DNA of 64,000 bases from Turritopsis dohrnii (GCA_027922465.2 BQMF02000165.1:124001-188000); one strand, 5' to 3'. Numbered from the stretch's first letter, positions 1-12,014 are shown. Made by a program: numbers and translations. The notes: generated by a model from the sequence alone, not told the origin.

Positions 1-215
1 ACTCTCCATGATATAACAACAAGAGCAAATCACTGTTTTCAGCTTAAAATTTTGACTTGACTTGTTATTGTTTTTGGTAATGATCTTCGATAGCTGTTAT
101 TGTAAGATGTGTTAATTAACCATTAAGAAGATAATTGGATTTTTGGTCAGCGCCGCAAGGTACCTGATCTTTCATTTCCTCGTGTCTGTCAGTCCGCGTG
201 TGTGTAATGTTGCAG

Positions 216-325
216 GTGTTCACGCCCCAGTTAAACGCCCCTTATTGCCAATCTTTCAGCTCAAAATCAGAAAGCTTAAAGCACGACTTGGATTTACGGA
301 AAATGCATCACTAGTTTGTGACAAA
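216..325 (+). CDS. Possible internal exon, unknown product
   Basis: A stretch with one open frame lies between an acceptor-like site (TTGCAG ending at 215) and a good donor (GTAAGT at 326). The open frame reads about 36 residues, basic and leucine-rich (it contains RPLLPIFQL and KARLGFTENASL). I do not recognise it. No partner exon was found nearby, and the open frame also runs upstream through the acceptor to an ATG at 143, so a chance ORF is possible. If real, it would be the only host-type exon at the left edge. Confidence 0.25.
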
Positions 326-329
326 GTAA

Positions 330-960
330 GTATACTTCAATGCAAAAAGAGTTCTCTTCATTCAAATGAATAAATAAATTATTTGTTTTAATGCGCCCTC
401 CCCCGCCCTTTGTTTTAACGTAGTGGATTCTGGGAGTGAAACGCTGGTAAAACCATGGACGAAAAAAAAGACTCACAAGTGCTATTGAGCAAAATAAATA
501 AAGCGTGTCTCAGGCGACAGGTATCATATTCAAAGATCTAAAGAGAAATTTTGAAATCTCCCGCGGGCAGACGATTTATTTGTTATTTAACTTATTTTGA
601 TTGACTCAAGCGCGCATTAATAACCAATCAGATGCGTTATGGAGAATATCAAGTTTGCATTATTTTCGTTAACTGTCAAACATGGCAAGAAGATAAGATT
701 TTTTTAAAAAATGAATGTAAAAGTCAAAGACAGTAAAGACAACCAAAAAATAATAAAAGGATTCATTACATCATACCTATAAGCTCTACAAAAATATAAA
801 TATCTGCTTTTAAACGCTGGAATAAACAACAAGCGTTCAGTCTATTTACTTGAGTTCAGAATTCATCAAAAAGTCATAACTAGCAGTTTTTAGACTTTTG
901 ACTTTCAGAATTAAATGAAAATTTCTGTAACAAACAATTACAATAGAATTTTTTTCCTGG
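330..960. other. AT-rich intergenic DNA, nothing recognised
   Basis: No gene, RNA or clear repeat end is visible here. It ends at the inverted-repeat block that starts at 962. Confidence 0.5.
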
Positions 961-961
961 G

Positions 962-1185
962 TAATTGCCCCCGCAGCGAGCGTAAGCGAGCGAGGAGGCA
1001 TAGTAGTTTCACGAGATAGGCGAAAGTCAGTTTTCGATTTTGTTCATCATCATCTTCATCATCATCCTCCAACTTTCATGTTGACGTTACACGGTGGTAT
1101 ACAATTATTAGCTGACTTTGCTTTTTTTTCCATGTCAAAGCATGACACCGTAGGTGGGAGACAGAATGTTTATTTTCCTAATTTA
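962..1185 (+). repeat. Inverted-repeat block A, left copy
   Basis: This starts TAATTGCCCCC followed by a GCGAGCGTAAGCGAGC run, then a CAT/CTT-rich microsatellite and a segment ending near GGTGGGAGACAGAAT. The reverse complement lies at 11860-12084 with the same order of sub-blocks. The two copies could be the long termini of one element of about 11.1 kb, or two independent insertions. No target duplication could be confirmed, and the sequence between them is a mosaic of other repeats. Confidence 0.6.
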
Positions 1186-1219
1186 TTATTATACTAGCAT
1201 GTAGCTTTAGCTAAAAGTG

Positions 1220-3531
1220 CCCCCGCGGTCAAACATTGCAATTTGTACACACAGCAAGCTATACATTAACAACGGAAACAAAAAGAACTGTTTTGGTTGA
1301 TTTGGGACCTCAGAGGCGTAGTTAGTATCAGTCAAAAAAACCTGGGGGAGTTCAACATTATGATATTTCTTTTCAGTCTTAAGTGGGGATTAGGTTACTT
1401 ACACGCTTTCCTTTTCTACTCTAAATGACTAAACTCTCCTCCACAAATTTTGACTGACCTCTGGCTACGCCTCTGGACCTGATAAGTGGCATACGTATAT
1501 GCTTAAATATTTCAACAAAGACAGTTTTTTAGGAAGCCTCAAAACTGCTCAAAACTCTCTCAATTTCAAAACCAACTTGGAACCAAATAAATCTAAACTT
1601 AAACAGATGAAAATCTGCACTAAACTTTGTTACTTTTTGTTATCTCTTAGGCCTAAGTCACACTGATGCTAATATACCTTTCGAAAAGTGTAAATAAGCC
1701 TTAACAAGTAATATCAAAAAGTATTTGCTACAAACAAAAGAAAAGTGTGAACTGAAACCATGGACACATATTTTATAATGAAAACAAGATGCCTTGACAG
1801 GCATAAGGATTTCTGCGAAACCAGCTGAAGCATGAAAAATGAAATACTAGTGACATTCTTCAAATTTGAAGATTGAATGACTTCTATAATACAACATCAC
1901 ATTTTTCATCACTTACTCCCTGGGAATCCATGAAAGCATAACTGATATATATATAGATCAAAAATAGATAAACAAAAATTGAACTATAACAGTTAATCCT
2001 GCTAGAAGGTTTGTCAACTTTTGTTCCCAGGGATGATTAAGGGGCTGTTCATATGGAGGTGAGCTGGCCCGGTTAACCGGGCTGGCTCACTTGAATGAGA
2101 TGAAATTCACCCCGCGTTCATATGGCTTTTCTCATCCCACTTAACCGGGCTGGAGAATGTTGTTTACATCACGTAAACAATAATTCGAATTTCGACGCGT
2201 GCGCACTTGTCTAAAATCTATCCCACTAAGCCGGGCTGGTCTGTTCATATGAACAAATTTCATCTCACCTAGGTGAGATCCCGGTCAAATGAAATGAGAT
2301 CTCACTTAAGTGAGCCAGCCCGCTTTTCATATGAACACAATTTATTTTTATAAAGATTTCTTAATGACAGTGAGATCTCTGCTAAGTGAGCTAGCCCGGC
2401 TAACCGGGCCAGCTCACCTCCATATGAACAGCCCCTAAAAAGTGTAAATAGACTTAACTAAAAGCAACAGAAGCTTTTACATACAAAGAAAAGAAATATG
2501 CGTAAGGTGCGAATCGTAACCATGGATACACATTTTATATGACAGTTTTTTTTAAAAAGAAACGATATAAGAGCGAAAAGAAAAAAAAACCACAAACTTT
2601 TTCGAAAAAAAAATTAAGAAACAAAGTAAAAGCGAAAAACTCATCAGAAATACTTTGTTTAAAACTAACTACGTATCTACCTACCTAATCTAGCTACCAA
2701 GCATTTAAAAATATAGCTTTTAAAAAGTTTAACTATGAACGACTTCGATAAATTTTCCTAACTGCAAGAGAGCTTCGAACCACAAGATGTTACCAACAAC
2801 GAACTTTCAAAATCATAAGTTTATTACAAGTGATGCTTCGAATTTGGTGGAACTGAAGTCCTCCATCGTATTTTTAGTGGAAGAAATGTCTGTTTTTTCG
2901 TGAAAAAGTGGCAAAACACTAAAATACTTTATAAAGAATGTTTTGGTAGTTTTCATCTAAATGTACGCACGAAATTTCAAAAAACCGCTAGGTTTGGACA
3001 GCAGAAAAAAAAAAAAAAGAAAAACAAAGCCGGTTTTAAAGTATTTCTTGCTTTCGCAGAAATCCAATAAGATTTGTTTAAGATATTCTGTAAGAGCCAA
3101 AAGAAAAAAAAAACAAAACTTTTTCTGAAAAAAAATTAAAGTGAAAAAATCCATAAGATATCTGAGTTTCAAAACAAAAAGTTTACATAAAAAAAATATA
3201 AAAAAGTTTTATTGATCATGATCACACTAGGTTTGTTGAACAGTTAAAGAAGAAAAACACGAAGAATGACCATTTTGTAATATGGGTTTCTTGCATGCAC
3301 AAAAATCCAATTAAAATGGCAAGATCCACCAAAAATCAGTGCATTGACTAAAATTTATTGAATGGAAGATTTAGAGCTAAAACATATACAAACATAAAAT
3401 GTAGGGTTGGCAAAATTTCAGATTTCAAGCTGTACTTCAAAATCCTTGTTGTTCACTTTACTAAAACAACACAAAAGTAATATAAAAAATGTTTAATTAA
3501 TTTTAGCATACGAATTTTTTAAATAACATAA
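1220..3531 (+). repeat. Large repeat B, left copy, with internal insertions
   Basis: Its reverse complement is found, shortened, at 12086-12860. Landmarks shared by both include a segment near 1238-1285, a segment near 1625-1775 (CACTGATGCTAATATACC) and the edge near 3493-3531 (AGCATACGAA...AAATAACATA). The left copy is longer because it contains the MITE at 2041-2435 and an internal stretch bounded by two similar ACCATGGA-containing segments (about 1760 and 2520). No coding capacity was recognised. Several A-rich runs and hairpin motifs shared with the SINE tail at 6286 occur inside. Confidence 0.6.
2041..2435. mobile_element. PIF/Harbinger-like MITE
   Basis: A 395-bp element with near-perfect TIRs beginning GGGGCTGTTCATATGGAGG and continuing through GAGCTGGCCCGGTTAACCGG. 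It is flanked by TAA on both sides, the 3-bp target typical of PIF/Harbinger. The interior repeats GAGCCAGCCCG-type and CCCGGTTAACCGGG palindromes, so most of it could fold back. There is no coding capacity, so it would need a transposase in trans. The family assignment rests on the TSD and the GGG start. Confidence 0.65.
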
Positions 3532-4385
3532 TCTATATATTAATAGCCGATTCTCTGTCTGTCTGTCTGTTTGTTTGTTTGTAAGTCACGCAAAATGGTA
3601 GATTGAGTTGTGAGCGAAACAATTTCTTTTTTTGTGTGCGACGTGAGTTCGAAACAAATACATTGCAACCCCCAATCGAACATGACTTTTTTTGGCTGCT
3701 GATTTAATAGGAATAACGTTTGTTTTTATCATTATTGTTAGTTTTATATTCCACGTTGACTTGGCTTTGAAAACAGTACATCAACTAAATACAAAGAAAC
3801 TAACTGATTAAACGTTTTGGACATAAAAGCAGCAGTGGCAGAACGTGGCAGCATGTGCGTTTTACCAGTGTATCCTAACGTATCCTTGCCTGACTGTCTG
3901 AGACGGGTGAACTTTTTTTCGAGCAATCAAAATGTTTAGAAACCGATAGGTAAAAAAGAGTATCATGATACAAAATATTTGTTTTGCTTTTGTCTTAATA
4001 GTTATCTTAATTTCTTTTAATCGATTTCTTTCAATCTATTTTAATCAGATCGAACGTTTTTTTTTATTCACTTTATTCATTTAGCACGTGCCTTTTTCTC
4101 TCTCCTCCCGTGTGATCTTTTTAAAAAGAAAAACCATTTCCCCATTACGTTTGATAGCACCCATGTTAGAGCGCGTAACTTTTTTAAAACAAAAGCTAAT
4201 AAAAAGTTGAAGTTTCCTCTCTCTACGTTTTGAGTGTATTGTTACACTGATAAAAGATTGGTTTTACCAGAGGTTGTGACTTCGAATCTGCTTCTGGTTG
4301 AACACAAGTTGTACGAGACGTTTATTGATACAGTGATACAGAGCAGGTGGACATGGGCGGCGAGCGACGCCGCCTTGGCGGCTAG
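3532..4385 (+). mobile_element. Non-autonomous Helitron, copy 1
   Basis: It begins TCTATATATTAATAGCCG after an A and ends GCCGCCTTGGCGGCTAG before a T. This matches Helitron rules: 5' TC, 3' CTRR, insertion between A and T. A 3' hairpin (GGCGGC, loop GAGCGAC, GCCGCC) sits about 11 nt before the CTAG. A GTCT/GTTT microsatellite follows the 5' end. It has no Rep/helicase frame and must move in trans. Confidence 0.75.
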
Positions 4386-4393
4386 TCTATATA

Positions 4394-5440
4394 TCTATAT
4401 ATTAATAGCCGATTCTCCGTCTGTCTGTCTGTTTGTTTGTTTGTTTGTTTGTAAGTCACGCAAAATGGTAGATTGAGTTGTGAGCGAAATTATTTCTTTT
4501 TTTGTGTGCGACGTGAGTTCGAAGCAAATACATTGCAACCCCAATCGAACGTGACTTTTTTTGGCTGATGAACTAATAGGAATGACGTTTCGTTTTTATT
4601 ATTTTGTTAGTTTTATATTCCACATTATTGACTTGGCTTTGAAAACAGTACATCAACTAAATACAAAGTCACTAACTGATTAAATATTTTGGACAAAAAG
4701 CAGCAGTGGCAGAATGTGGCAGCATATGTTCGGTTTGCCACTAACTCTTGCCTGACTGTCTGAGACGGGTGAACTTTTTTTTTGAGCAATCAAAATGTTT
4801 AAAAACCGATAGGTAAAAAAAGAGTATCATATCAAAAGAAAATGTTTTTTTTTGCTTTTCTTTTAATAATTTAATTTGTTCTTTTAATTGTTAAGCGTTC
4901 TAATCGAACGTTTTTTTATTCTATTTATTCATTTAGCACGTGCCTTTTTTCTCTCCTCCGTGTGAACGTTTTAAGAAGAGAAACCATTTCCCCCTGTTTG
5001 ATAGCACCCATGTTAGAGCGCGTAACGTTTTTAAAACAAAAGCTAATAAAAAGTTTTTTTCTCTCTACGTTTTGAGTGCAAATAAATAACACATTAAATT
5101 TGGGTTTTTTTGGAACCATTGTTTAAACTGATATTTGATATTTGATTTCGAATCTGTCGCTAGGATAACTGACGTTTTTTCGGGTCCGCGATACAGGCGA
5201 TGGGGTGACAAAAAATTTGGGTCTAACTTTTTTGGGAGGGGTCTGTGACGTCATCAAAATCTTTGAAGAATGATATCTCTGTAACGGTTGATCGTAGCGG
5301 AACGATCCCATACATTTTTTTAATCAGTTTTTCGAGCTCTACAACATGGTAACACTTTCGGTTGCCAATTCCTTAATTTTATTTTTCGTGAAGTCAACGC
5401 ATGCTGAACATGGGCGGCGAGCGACGCCGCCTTGGCGGCT
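4394..5440 (+). mobile_element. Non-autonomous Helitron, copy 2
   Basis: The 5' TC-starting end repeats that of copy 1 and follows it after only 8 bp. The interior matches copy 1 to about 5110, then diverges to a different 3' half (motifs TGACGTCATCAAAATCTTTG and TTTTTCGAGCTCTACAACATG). That 3' half is shared with the Helitrons at 60.6-62.6 kb. The terminal hairpin is intact, but the end reads GGCGGCT and runs into copy 3 without a complete CTAG. This looks like an end lost at the junction. Confidence 0.65.
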
Positions 5441-6271
5441 TTTATAGCTGATTCTCTGTCTGTTTGTCTGTCACGCGAAATGGTAGATTGAGTTGTGAGC
5501 GAAATTATTTCTTTTTTTGTGTGCGACGTGAGTTCGAAGCAAATACATTGCAACCCCAATCGAACGTGACTTTTTTGGCTGATGAACTAATAGGAATAAC
5601 GTTTTGTTTTTATCATTATTGTTAGTTTTATATTCCACGTTGACTTGGCTTTGAAAACAGTACATCAACTAAATACAAAGAAACTAACTGATTAAACATT
5701 TTGGACAAAAAGCAGCAGTGGCAGAACGTGGCAGCATGTGCGATTTGCCACTATCTCTTGCCTGACTGTCTGAGACGGGTGAACTTTTTTTTTGAGCAAT
5801 CAAAATGTTTAAAAACCGATAGGTAAAAAAAGAGTATTATATCAAAACAAAATGTGTTTTTTTTTTAACAAATTTTCTTTTAACAAATTAATTTCTTCTT
5901 TTAATTGTTAAGCGTTCTGATCGAACGTTTTTTATTCTATTTATTCATTTAGCACGTGCCTTTTTTCTCTCCTCCGTCGTGATCTTTTTAAGAAGAGAAA
6001 CTATTTCCCCCTTACGTTTGATAGCACCCATGTTAGAGTGCGTAACTTTTTTAAAACAAAAGCTAATAAAAAGTTGAAGTTTTCTCTCTCTACATTTTGA
6101 GTGTATTGTTACACTGATAAAAGATTGGTTTTATCAGAGGTTGTGACTTCGAATATGCTTCTGGTTGAACACAAGTTGTACGAGCCGTTTATAAGGAAAT
6201 TTGACGTTTATTGATACAGTGATACAGAGCATGTGAACATCGGCGACGAGCGACGCCGCCTTGGCGGCTAG
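5441..6271 (+). mobile_element. Non-autonomous Helitron, copy 3 (5' end degraded)
   Basis: Nearly the same as copy 1 through the interior, with a canonical 3' end (GCCGCCTTGGCGGCTAG then T). The 5' terminus is reduced to TTTATAGCTGATTCTCTGTC, so the first bases differ from the TCTATATATT consensus. The head-to-tail order with copies 1 and 2 suggests insertion at, or tandem replication through, the Helitron end. Confidence 0.65.
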
Positions 6272-6285
6272 TACAATATAATAAT

Positions 6286-6570
6286 AAACAAGATGCCCTT
6301 ACGGGCAGAAAGATTTCTGCAAAATCTGTTGAAGCATGAAAAATGAAAAATGTTATGACATTTATGAAATTCGACAAAAAAATGTTACACGATCTAAGTG
6401 GGTTCGAACCACCGACCTTTCGGTTAACAGCCGAGTAACTAGCCAACTGCGCCACAGAACTACATTTATCTTTAATGTAAAAACCGCTAGCTTTACACAG
6501 TAACAAAAAAACGGAGGAAAAAAACCAAAGCCGGTTGTAATGTATTTCTTGCTTTTGCAAAAATCCAAGA
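6286..6570 (-). mobile_element. tRNA-Asn-derived SINE
   Basis: On the minus strand a tRNA-like head (about 6385-6465) has an A box TGGCGCAGTTGG, an anticodon loop CTGTTAA (anticodon GTT, Asn) between pairing CTCGG/CCGAA arms, and a B box GGTTCGAACCC. It is followed by a body ending in two small hairpins (GCAGAAATCTTTCTGC and GCCCGTAAGGGC) and CATCTTGTTT. The acceptor stem is imperfect. The same 3' hairpin tail recurs near 1787, 7617 and 10488 without the head, which supports a SINE over a functional tRNA gene. Confidence 0.65.
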
Positions 6571-6589
6571 TCGAAATATTTTATGACAT

Positions 6590-6720
6590 ATTTAAAAATT
6601 CGAAAAAGACTTCAGAAGATCTACATGGGGTCGAACCACCGACCCTTCGCTTAACAGTTGACTATACTAACCAACTGTGCCACGGAAGCCATGAACGTCA
6701 GTATAGATATAAACAAGAGC
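6590..6720 (-). mobile_element. Degenerate second tRNA-derived SINE head
   Basis: A tRNA-like segment with recognisable A-box (TGGCACAGTTGG) and B-box (GGTTCGACCCC) regions and an eroded anticodon arm. Its downstream sequence resembles that of the SINE at 6286 (TTTTTCGAATTT...ATGTCATAA-type). It is a second, older copy, unlikely to be transcribed. Confidence 0.5.
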
Positions 6721-6739
6721 CAGATGGTGCAAAACGGTA

Positions 6740-7560
6740 GCAGCAAAAGTACTTGCCACAAGAATACTTTCGAAATTTTACTTAAAGTTCTTAAAAAATC
6801 TGTAAACGTTATTTCTTGAAATATCTTACTGGTGGAAAACAGGCATAAATGATAAACATGTTTAAAATTACTAACTCGTGCAAATAGGGTCTAATTGTAA
6901 CACACCAGCAATTTAATTTATTAGAGAACAAAAGAATTATACATGCATGAGCTGTTTATAACGTACGTTTTTTTTATAAAAAAACTTATGTAGAAAAAAA
7001 AAACTCGTTTCTTCGAAAAACACATGTATGTTTTGAATTATAATTTCTTGAAACCGAAAATGAATTCAAACAGATAACTCCGTTTTTTTAACTTGATTTT
7101 TGAAAACCTGATGTTCAAAGACAGAACAGATAGCTAACAAACGTAGAAAGTAATAAGAAAGTCTGATCTGTGCTTTACTGACACGAAAAACATATCTATT
7201 TTCAAGTGCCAAAGTACATTGAATCAGTATCATAAGTAACTAAAAGTCCAAGTTTTATGTAGACCTATTTGATTAATATCTATTCCTTCATCAATTAAGT
7301 GATAAAATATCAAAGAAAACGTATTTTCTACCTTAATTAGCTCTTTTGACTCTTCTGTTTACAAAACGTTGAGAACTTCTTTTTAGTTAGAAAAGAATGA
7401 TCACAGTCCAAGATAATTATAAGTTTCTTCTATATATTTTCTGTTTTCACCTTAAAATATGTATATATCCTTTAAAACCATTTAATATTGAGCAAAGAAA
7501 CTTTAGTAAATCTTTCGCTGACATGCAATGCACGGTGCTTTGGTTTCATGTAAATGCACG
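6740..7560. other. AT-rich DNA without recognised features
   Basis: No gene, RNA or element end is supported here; short ORFs are chance frames. Confidence 0.5.
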
Positions 7561-8692
7561 CACGAAATTTCAAAAAACCGCTAGGTTTGGACAGTAAGAA
7601 AAAAAAGAAGAAGAACAAGATGCCCTACCGGGCAGAAGGATTTCTGCAAGCTTTGCTGCTGAAAATGCCACAAAAATGCAACACTAGCACACTAGTCCTG
7701 CAAAACTAAGACAGTCACATCATTCAGGTCGAGAAGCATCAGCATTAAATAAACAAAAATATTGATGCGACTGACAATGTTCGTCAAGAAAGTCAGCCTA
7801 CCATAACATAAAAAAGGGGCTTTTCTTTATGCTATCGCGGAGATCATTTATGAAGATCTGTTTTTTTGTACGAATAAGCTGAATGATTGCTACTGGATAT
7901 TTGCCACCCACGTACTCCAAAAAAGTGCATCGACACAATACGAAACTTTAATTTAACCACATTAAATATAACGAATCCTATAAAAAGATTGTTTATACTG
8001 GCGGTAACCAACATATCGTTTGGGCAGCACAAACTAATATATAAAGTTTCTATATTGATCTCCTCAGAATGAAAAATATAAATATCACAATAATAATTAC
8101 TTAGAAATTAAAGCTCATATCTAATCTAAAAGTTAAAAAAAATACAACATACGTAGGGAGAAAAGAGATAAGCTGATATAGCCAGAATACATCCAAAAAT
8201 TGCTATTAAATATAGTATAAATAGCTGTATAAAGTGCATATGTTGGTGATGTTGGGGAGGAGCTGAAAGGAAGCTAAGCTGAGCTTTAAAAATCCAAAAG
8301 CTTCTAAAAATTGACTTCAAACATGCATACACATACAAAATACACGAAGGTCTTTCATATTTAAAAAGGCTTGGAGCAAAAATAAAACAAGAAATACCTT
8401 TTCTTCCACACACCATGTATTGGCACTGTTTTCATATTTTAAACTTCAAGAAAACTTCTTTCAAAAAACAGAATAACCACACTGTAATTGAATTTTGTGA
8501 ACATGATAAGTTCCCAACAGTAATGCAATTCTTTATATAAAATTATAAGCTGTATTAACTTCTTTTAAAGCCATATTTCCATCAAAGAAACTTTTAGCAA
8601 ACTACACACGTTCTTTCGCTGCCATTTTTAAAACGTTTTGTGGACGATCACATGGCATGGCGAAAATCAGCCAATAAACTATCGCTATTTAG

Positions 8693-10339
8693 AGCTTACC
8701 TCCCGTGAAAAAAAAAGTTATGTTCAAACCATTCAGAATGTGTAACTATATAACAATTTAAAAGTTTTTTTTGATAAATCGCACTGTTTATGAAAAAAAT
8801 CGACAAAGTTAACTCGTGTATTCACCTCGTGATGTTCGTTGAGGACGCCATTTTTATTTACAAACTCAATCGGATGAAATCCGATTGTGACGTCAGAAGG
8901 TTGCTCGCGATAAATGTTTGGAGAAAGAATCCCCCGTGAAAGCGTATTAATAGTTCATTGAAACGTTGAAAAACTGTACATTATGTGAGAATTTTGATGA
9001 AATTTTGAAAGATTCTTGTGCATGATTGAAAAACATTTGACAAATTTTGACATCAACCCTGCTAACCATTATTTAGTGCAGCGATGGTGTAGTGGTTAGT
9101 ACCTTTGAGTGCGACTGCTACGACCCGTGTTCGAGTCCAGTCATGTTGTATCTCGATACTCCACTCCGATGCACTTTAAAAGCAGCGTATCAGCCCATTT
9201 AGGAGCCATCGACTGACTGCACACTGGCCTTCGGGCAAGTTAGAGCAATGCTATACGTATCTCCGGCGGTAAGTCAACTAATAGTTGCAAGTCGGCGGGC
9301 GGAAGAACCAACCGCCACGGATGGAAGCCCAAGGACTAAAAACTCTCGGTTAATACTTACTTACCTTAGTATTTATATACTAAAGGGGATGTCATTTTCG
9401 TTTTTGTCGGTCACAGAATGACGACTCCACAAATCAGGCTGACAATTTCTCATATTTGAACACAAGTTAATTTTTATGAGGTTTCGTTAGAAAAAGCGAG
9501 GTCTCCGGAAACCAAGCCACGTGAACACTGTGCACAATTCTATTTTATATTGAGCATTTACTTTGAATTTTTTCTCAAATATCTTCAGAACACAAATGTA
9601 ACATAAAGGCACTATTTCTTTAAGCTTCCAGTAGGCCTTTAAGGAGTAATGAAATCCTTACAAATTTTCTAATATAGGAGGCAAGAACTAAATATATATC
9701 TATGCAGACGCAGATTTTGCAACTCTCCCTCAACTCTCCCTCAACAGCTTGGAGAATATTCCACATCGACGATGTCATCGTAGATTCCTTGTGAAAACTT
9801 TCTCAAAGAATTTAAATCAGCAGTCGATTTATCTTTTAATTTGTAAGAGGCTCGAATTGAAATACACTTTTCATTATTCATTTTATCATTGTTATTAGCT
9901 TCGTTGTTAATAGTTCTGTTATCAGTTCTGCTTCAAGTAATTTTATTTTCGCTTTCTTTTAATACTTTTTTTATTTGTACGCATTGTTTGCTGCAAACAA
10001 AATTATCGACGGGGGTAGTTGAAGCATAAAGTAACATAATATACCGATCTTAGAGCTCTGAGAAACATTTTTCTGCTGTGTTTACTTCCATTTCTCAATG
10101 TTTTCATGTGCGATGAGCAACCTCATGACGTCAAACTGCTGGCCATTATGAATTTTGATTTTGATCGGGAAATCAATATGGCGGCCTATCGAAGCTTCAT
10201 GTTTAGCCAATTTCTAGACTTTTGAATTACAGATAACAGATATACGAAGGACTTTTATGCAAAATGAATTTCATATTCCTAAATTATACGTAAATATACG
10301 TTATTCTAACATAAATTATTTTTTCACGGGAGGTAAGCT
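8693..10339. mobile_element. TIR element of unknown superfamily
   Basis: The TIRs begin AGCTTACCTCCCGTGAAAAA at both ends. Unit 2 of the flanking duplication (near 11550) lacks it and so approximates an empty site. The exact TSD is ambiguous (TTTAG versus TTAAG). There is no transposase frame. It carries the SINE at 9075. Confidence 0.65.
9075..9365 (+). mobile_element. tRNA-derived SINE
   Basis: It starts with a Pol III-type head: A box GATGGTGTAGTGG and B box GTGTTCGAGTCC about 50 nt apart. A distinctive GC-richer body of about 230 bp follows and ends near TTACTTACCTTAG. The head's source tRNA is unclear. Base composition contrasts with the AT-rich surroundings, as expected for an inserted SINE. 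Confidence 0.55.
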
Positions 10340-10480
10340 TTAAGTGGAGGTGGCTAAATTAGCACCCGTTCGTAGAAATCGGGCATTATGCACCAATGAC
10401 AATTAAGACGGCTTTTTTATGAACCAATGAAATTTAAGAAACAAAAATGCGCCGGTTTGGACAGTAAGATGAAAAAAAAA

Positions 10481-11680
10481 AACAAGATGCCCTACCGGGC
10501 AGAAGGATTTCTGCAAGCTTTGCTGCTGAAAATGAAACAAAAATGCAACACGAGCAGCCTAGATTCGTCCTGCTAAACTAAAACAGTCACATCATTCAAC
10601 TCGAGAAGCATCAGCATTTAATCAACAAAAATGTTGATGCGATTGACAATGTTCGTCAAGAAAGTCAGTCTACATTAACGGAAAAAAGAGGCTTTTCTTT
10701 ATGCTACGGTAGAGATTATTTATGAAGATCTATTGGTATGAATAAGCGGAATGATTGTTACTGGATATTGGCCACCCACGTACTCCAAAAAGTGCATTGA
10801 CACAATACGAAACTCTAATTTAACCACATCAAACATAATGAATTCTATAAAAAGATTCTGTGTATACTGGCGGCAACCAATACATCATTTGGACAGCACA
10901 ATAATTATATAAAGTTTCTACATTGATCTCCTCAGGATGAAAAAGATATGTAATATCACAATAATTGTTACTTAGAAATTAAAATTCATATCTAATCTAA
11001 AAGTTAAAAAAAACATACATAGGGAGCAAAGAGATATGGTGATATAGCCAGAATACATCCAAACATTGCTAGTAAATAATAGTATAAATAGCTGTATTAG
11101 AGTAATTATGTTGGTGATGCTGGGGGGAGCAGCTGAAAGGAAGCTAAGCTGAGCTTTAAGAATCCAAAAGCTTCTAAAAATTGACTTCAGACATGCGTAC
11201 ACATACAAATACACAAAGGTCTTTCATATTTAAAAAGGCTTGGAGCAAAAATAAAACAAGAAATACCTTTTCTTCCACACCATGTATTGGCATTGTTTTC
11301 ATATTTTAAACTTCAAGAAAACTTCTTTCAAAAAACCGAATAACCACGCTGTAATTTAATTTTGTGAACATGACAAGTTCCCAACAGTAATGCAATTCTT
11401 TATATAAAATTATAAGCTGTATTAACTTCTTTTAAATCCATATTTTCATCAAAGAAACTTTCAGCAAACTACACACGTTTTTTCGCTGCCATTTTTAAAA
11501 CGTTTTGAAGACGATCACATGGCATGGCGAAAATCAGCCAATGAACTATCGCTATTGAAGTTAAGGTGGCTAAATTAACACCCTTTCTTAGTAGTCGGGC
11601 ATTATGCGCCTGACGGTACAGACGGCTTTTCTATCGACCAATGAAATTCGAGAAACAAATATGCGCCGGTTTGGACAGGA
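10481..11680 (+). repeat. Direct repeat unit 2 (uninterrupted)
   Basis: A copy of the unit at 7565-10480 without the TIR element. Long blocks match, for instance around the CTAAGCTGAGCTTTAA and ACTTCAAGAAAACTTC segments. It supplies the unoccupied state used to define the 8693-10339 insertion. Confidence 0.65.
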
Positions 11681-11689
11681 TGAAAAAAA

Positions 11690-11858
11690 AAAAAACAGAA
11701 AAACACGGACGATCGTAAAGTATTTCTTGCTTGCGCAGAAATCCAAAAAATCAGAAAAACACGGACGATCGTAAAGTATTTCTTGCTTACGCAGAAATCC
11801 AAAAAAAAAAACGAAAGCCGGTTGTAATAGCTTTCTTGCTTACGCAGAAATCTAATTA
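11690..11858. repeat. Short tandem copies of a SINE-tail-like motif
   Basis: Three successive copies of a segment ending TATTTCTTGCTTACGCAGAA (about 11718-11750, 11770-11802 and 11825-11852) are separated by A-rich linkers. The same segment ends repeats near 3060 and 6560. Confidence 0.5.
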
Positions 11859-11859
11859 G

Positions 11860-11973
11860 GAAAGAGATACGAAAAAAAATTCTGTCTCCCACTTACAGTA
11901 CCATGCTTTGAAACGGGAAAAAAGCAATGTCAGCTAATAATTGTATTCCACCGTGTAACGTGAACACGAAAGT

Positions 11974-12014
<41 letters not shown>

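Larger units (their letters stand above)
7565..10480 (+). repeat. Direct repeat unit 1 (interrupted)
   Basis: The unit runs from a GGTTTGGACAGTAAG segment plus the SINE-tail hairpins (AACAAGATGCCCT...), through about 1 kb of AT-rich DNA, to a GGGCATTATGC...GCGCCGGTTTGGACAG segment. The same unit recurs at 10481-11680. Unit 1 is split by the 1.65-kb TIR element at 8693-10339; its right remainder is 10340-10480. Minus-strand frames of about 80-95 codons at equivalent places in both units look like chance ORFs in repeated DNA. Confidence 0.65.

Noticed and set aside
6385..6465. Functional tRNA-Asn gene
   Set aside because: The acceptor stem is imperfect, and a repeat-type tail and a degenerate neighbour copy indicate a SINE.
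8126..8416. Membrane-like ORF of 96 codons conserved in the duplicate at 10972-11214
   Set aside because: The similarity is explained by DNA duplication, the frames end differently, and hydrophobicity follows from AT-rich antisense sequence.
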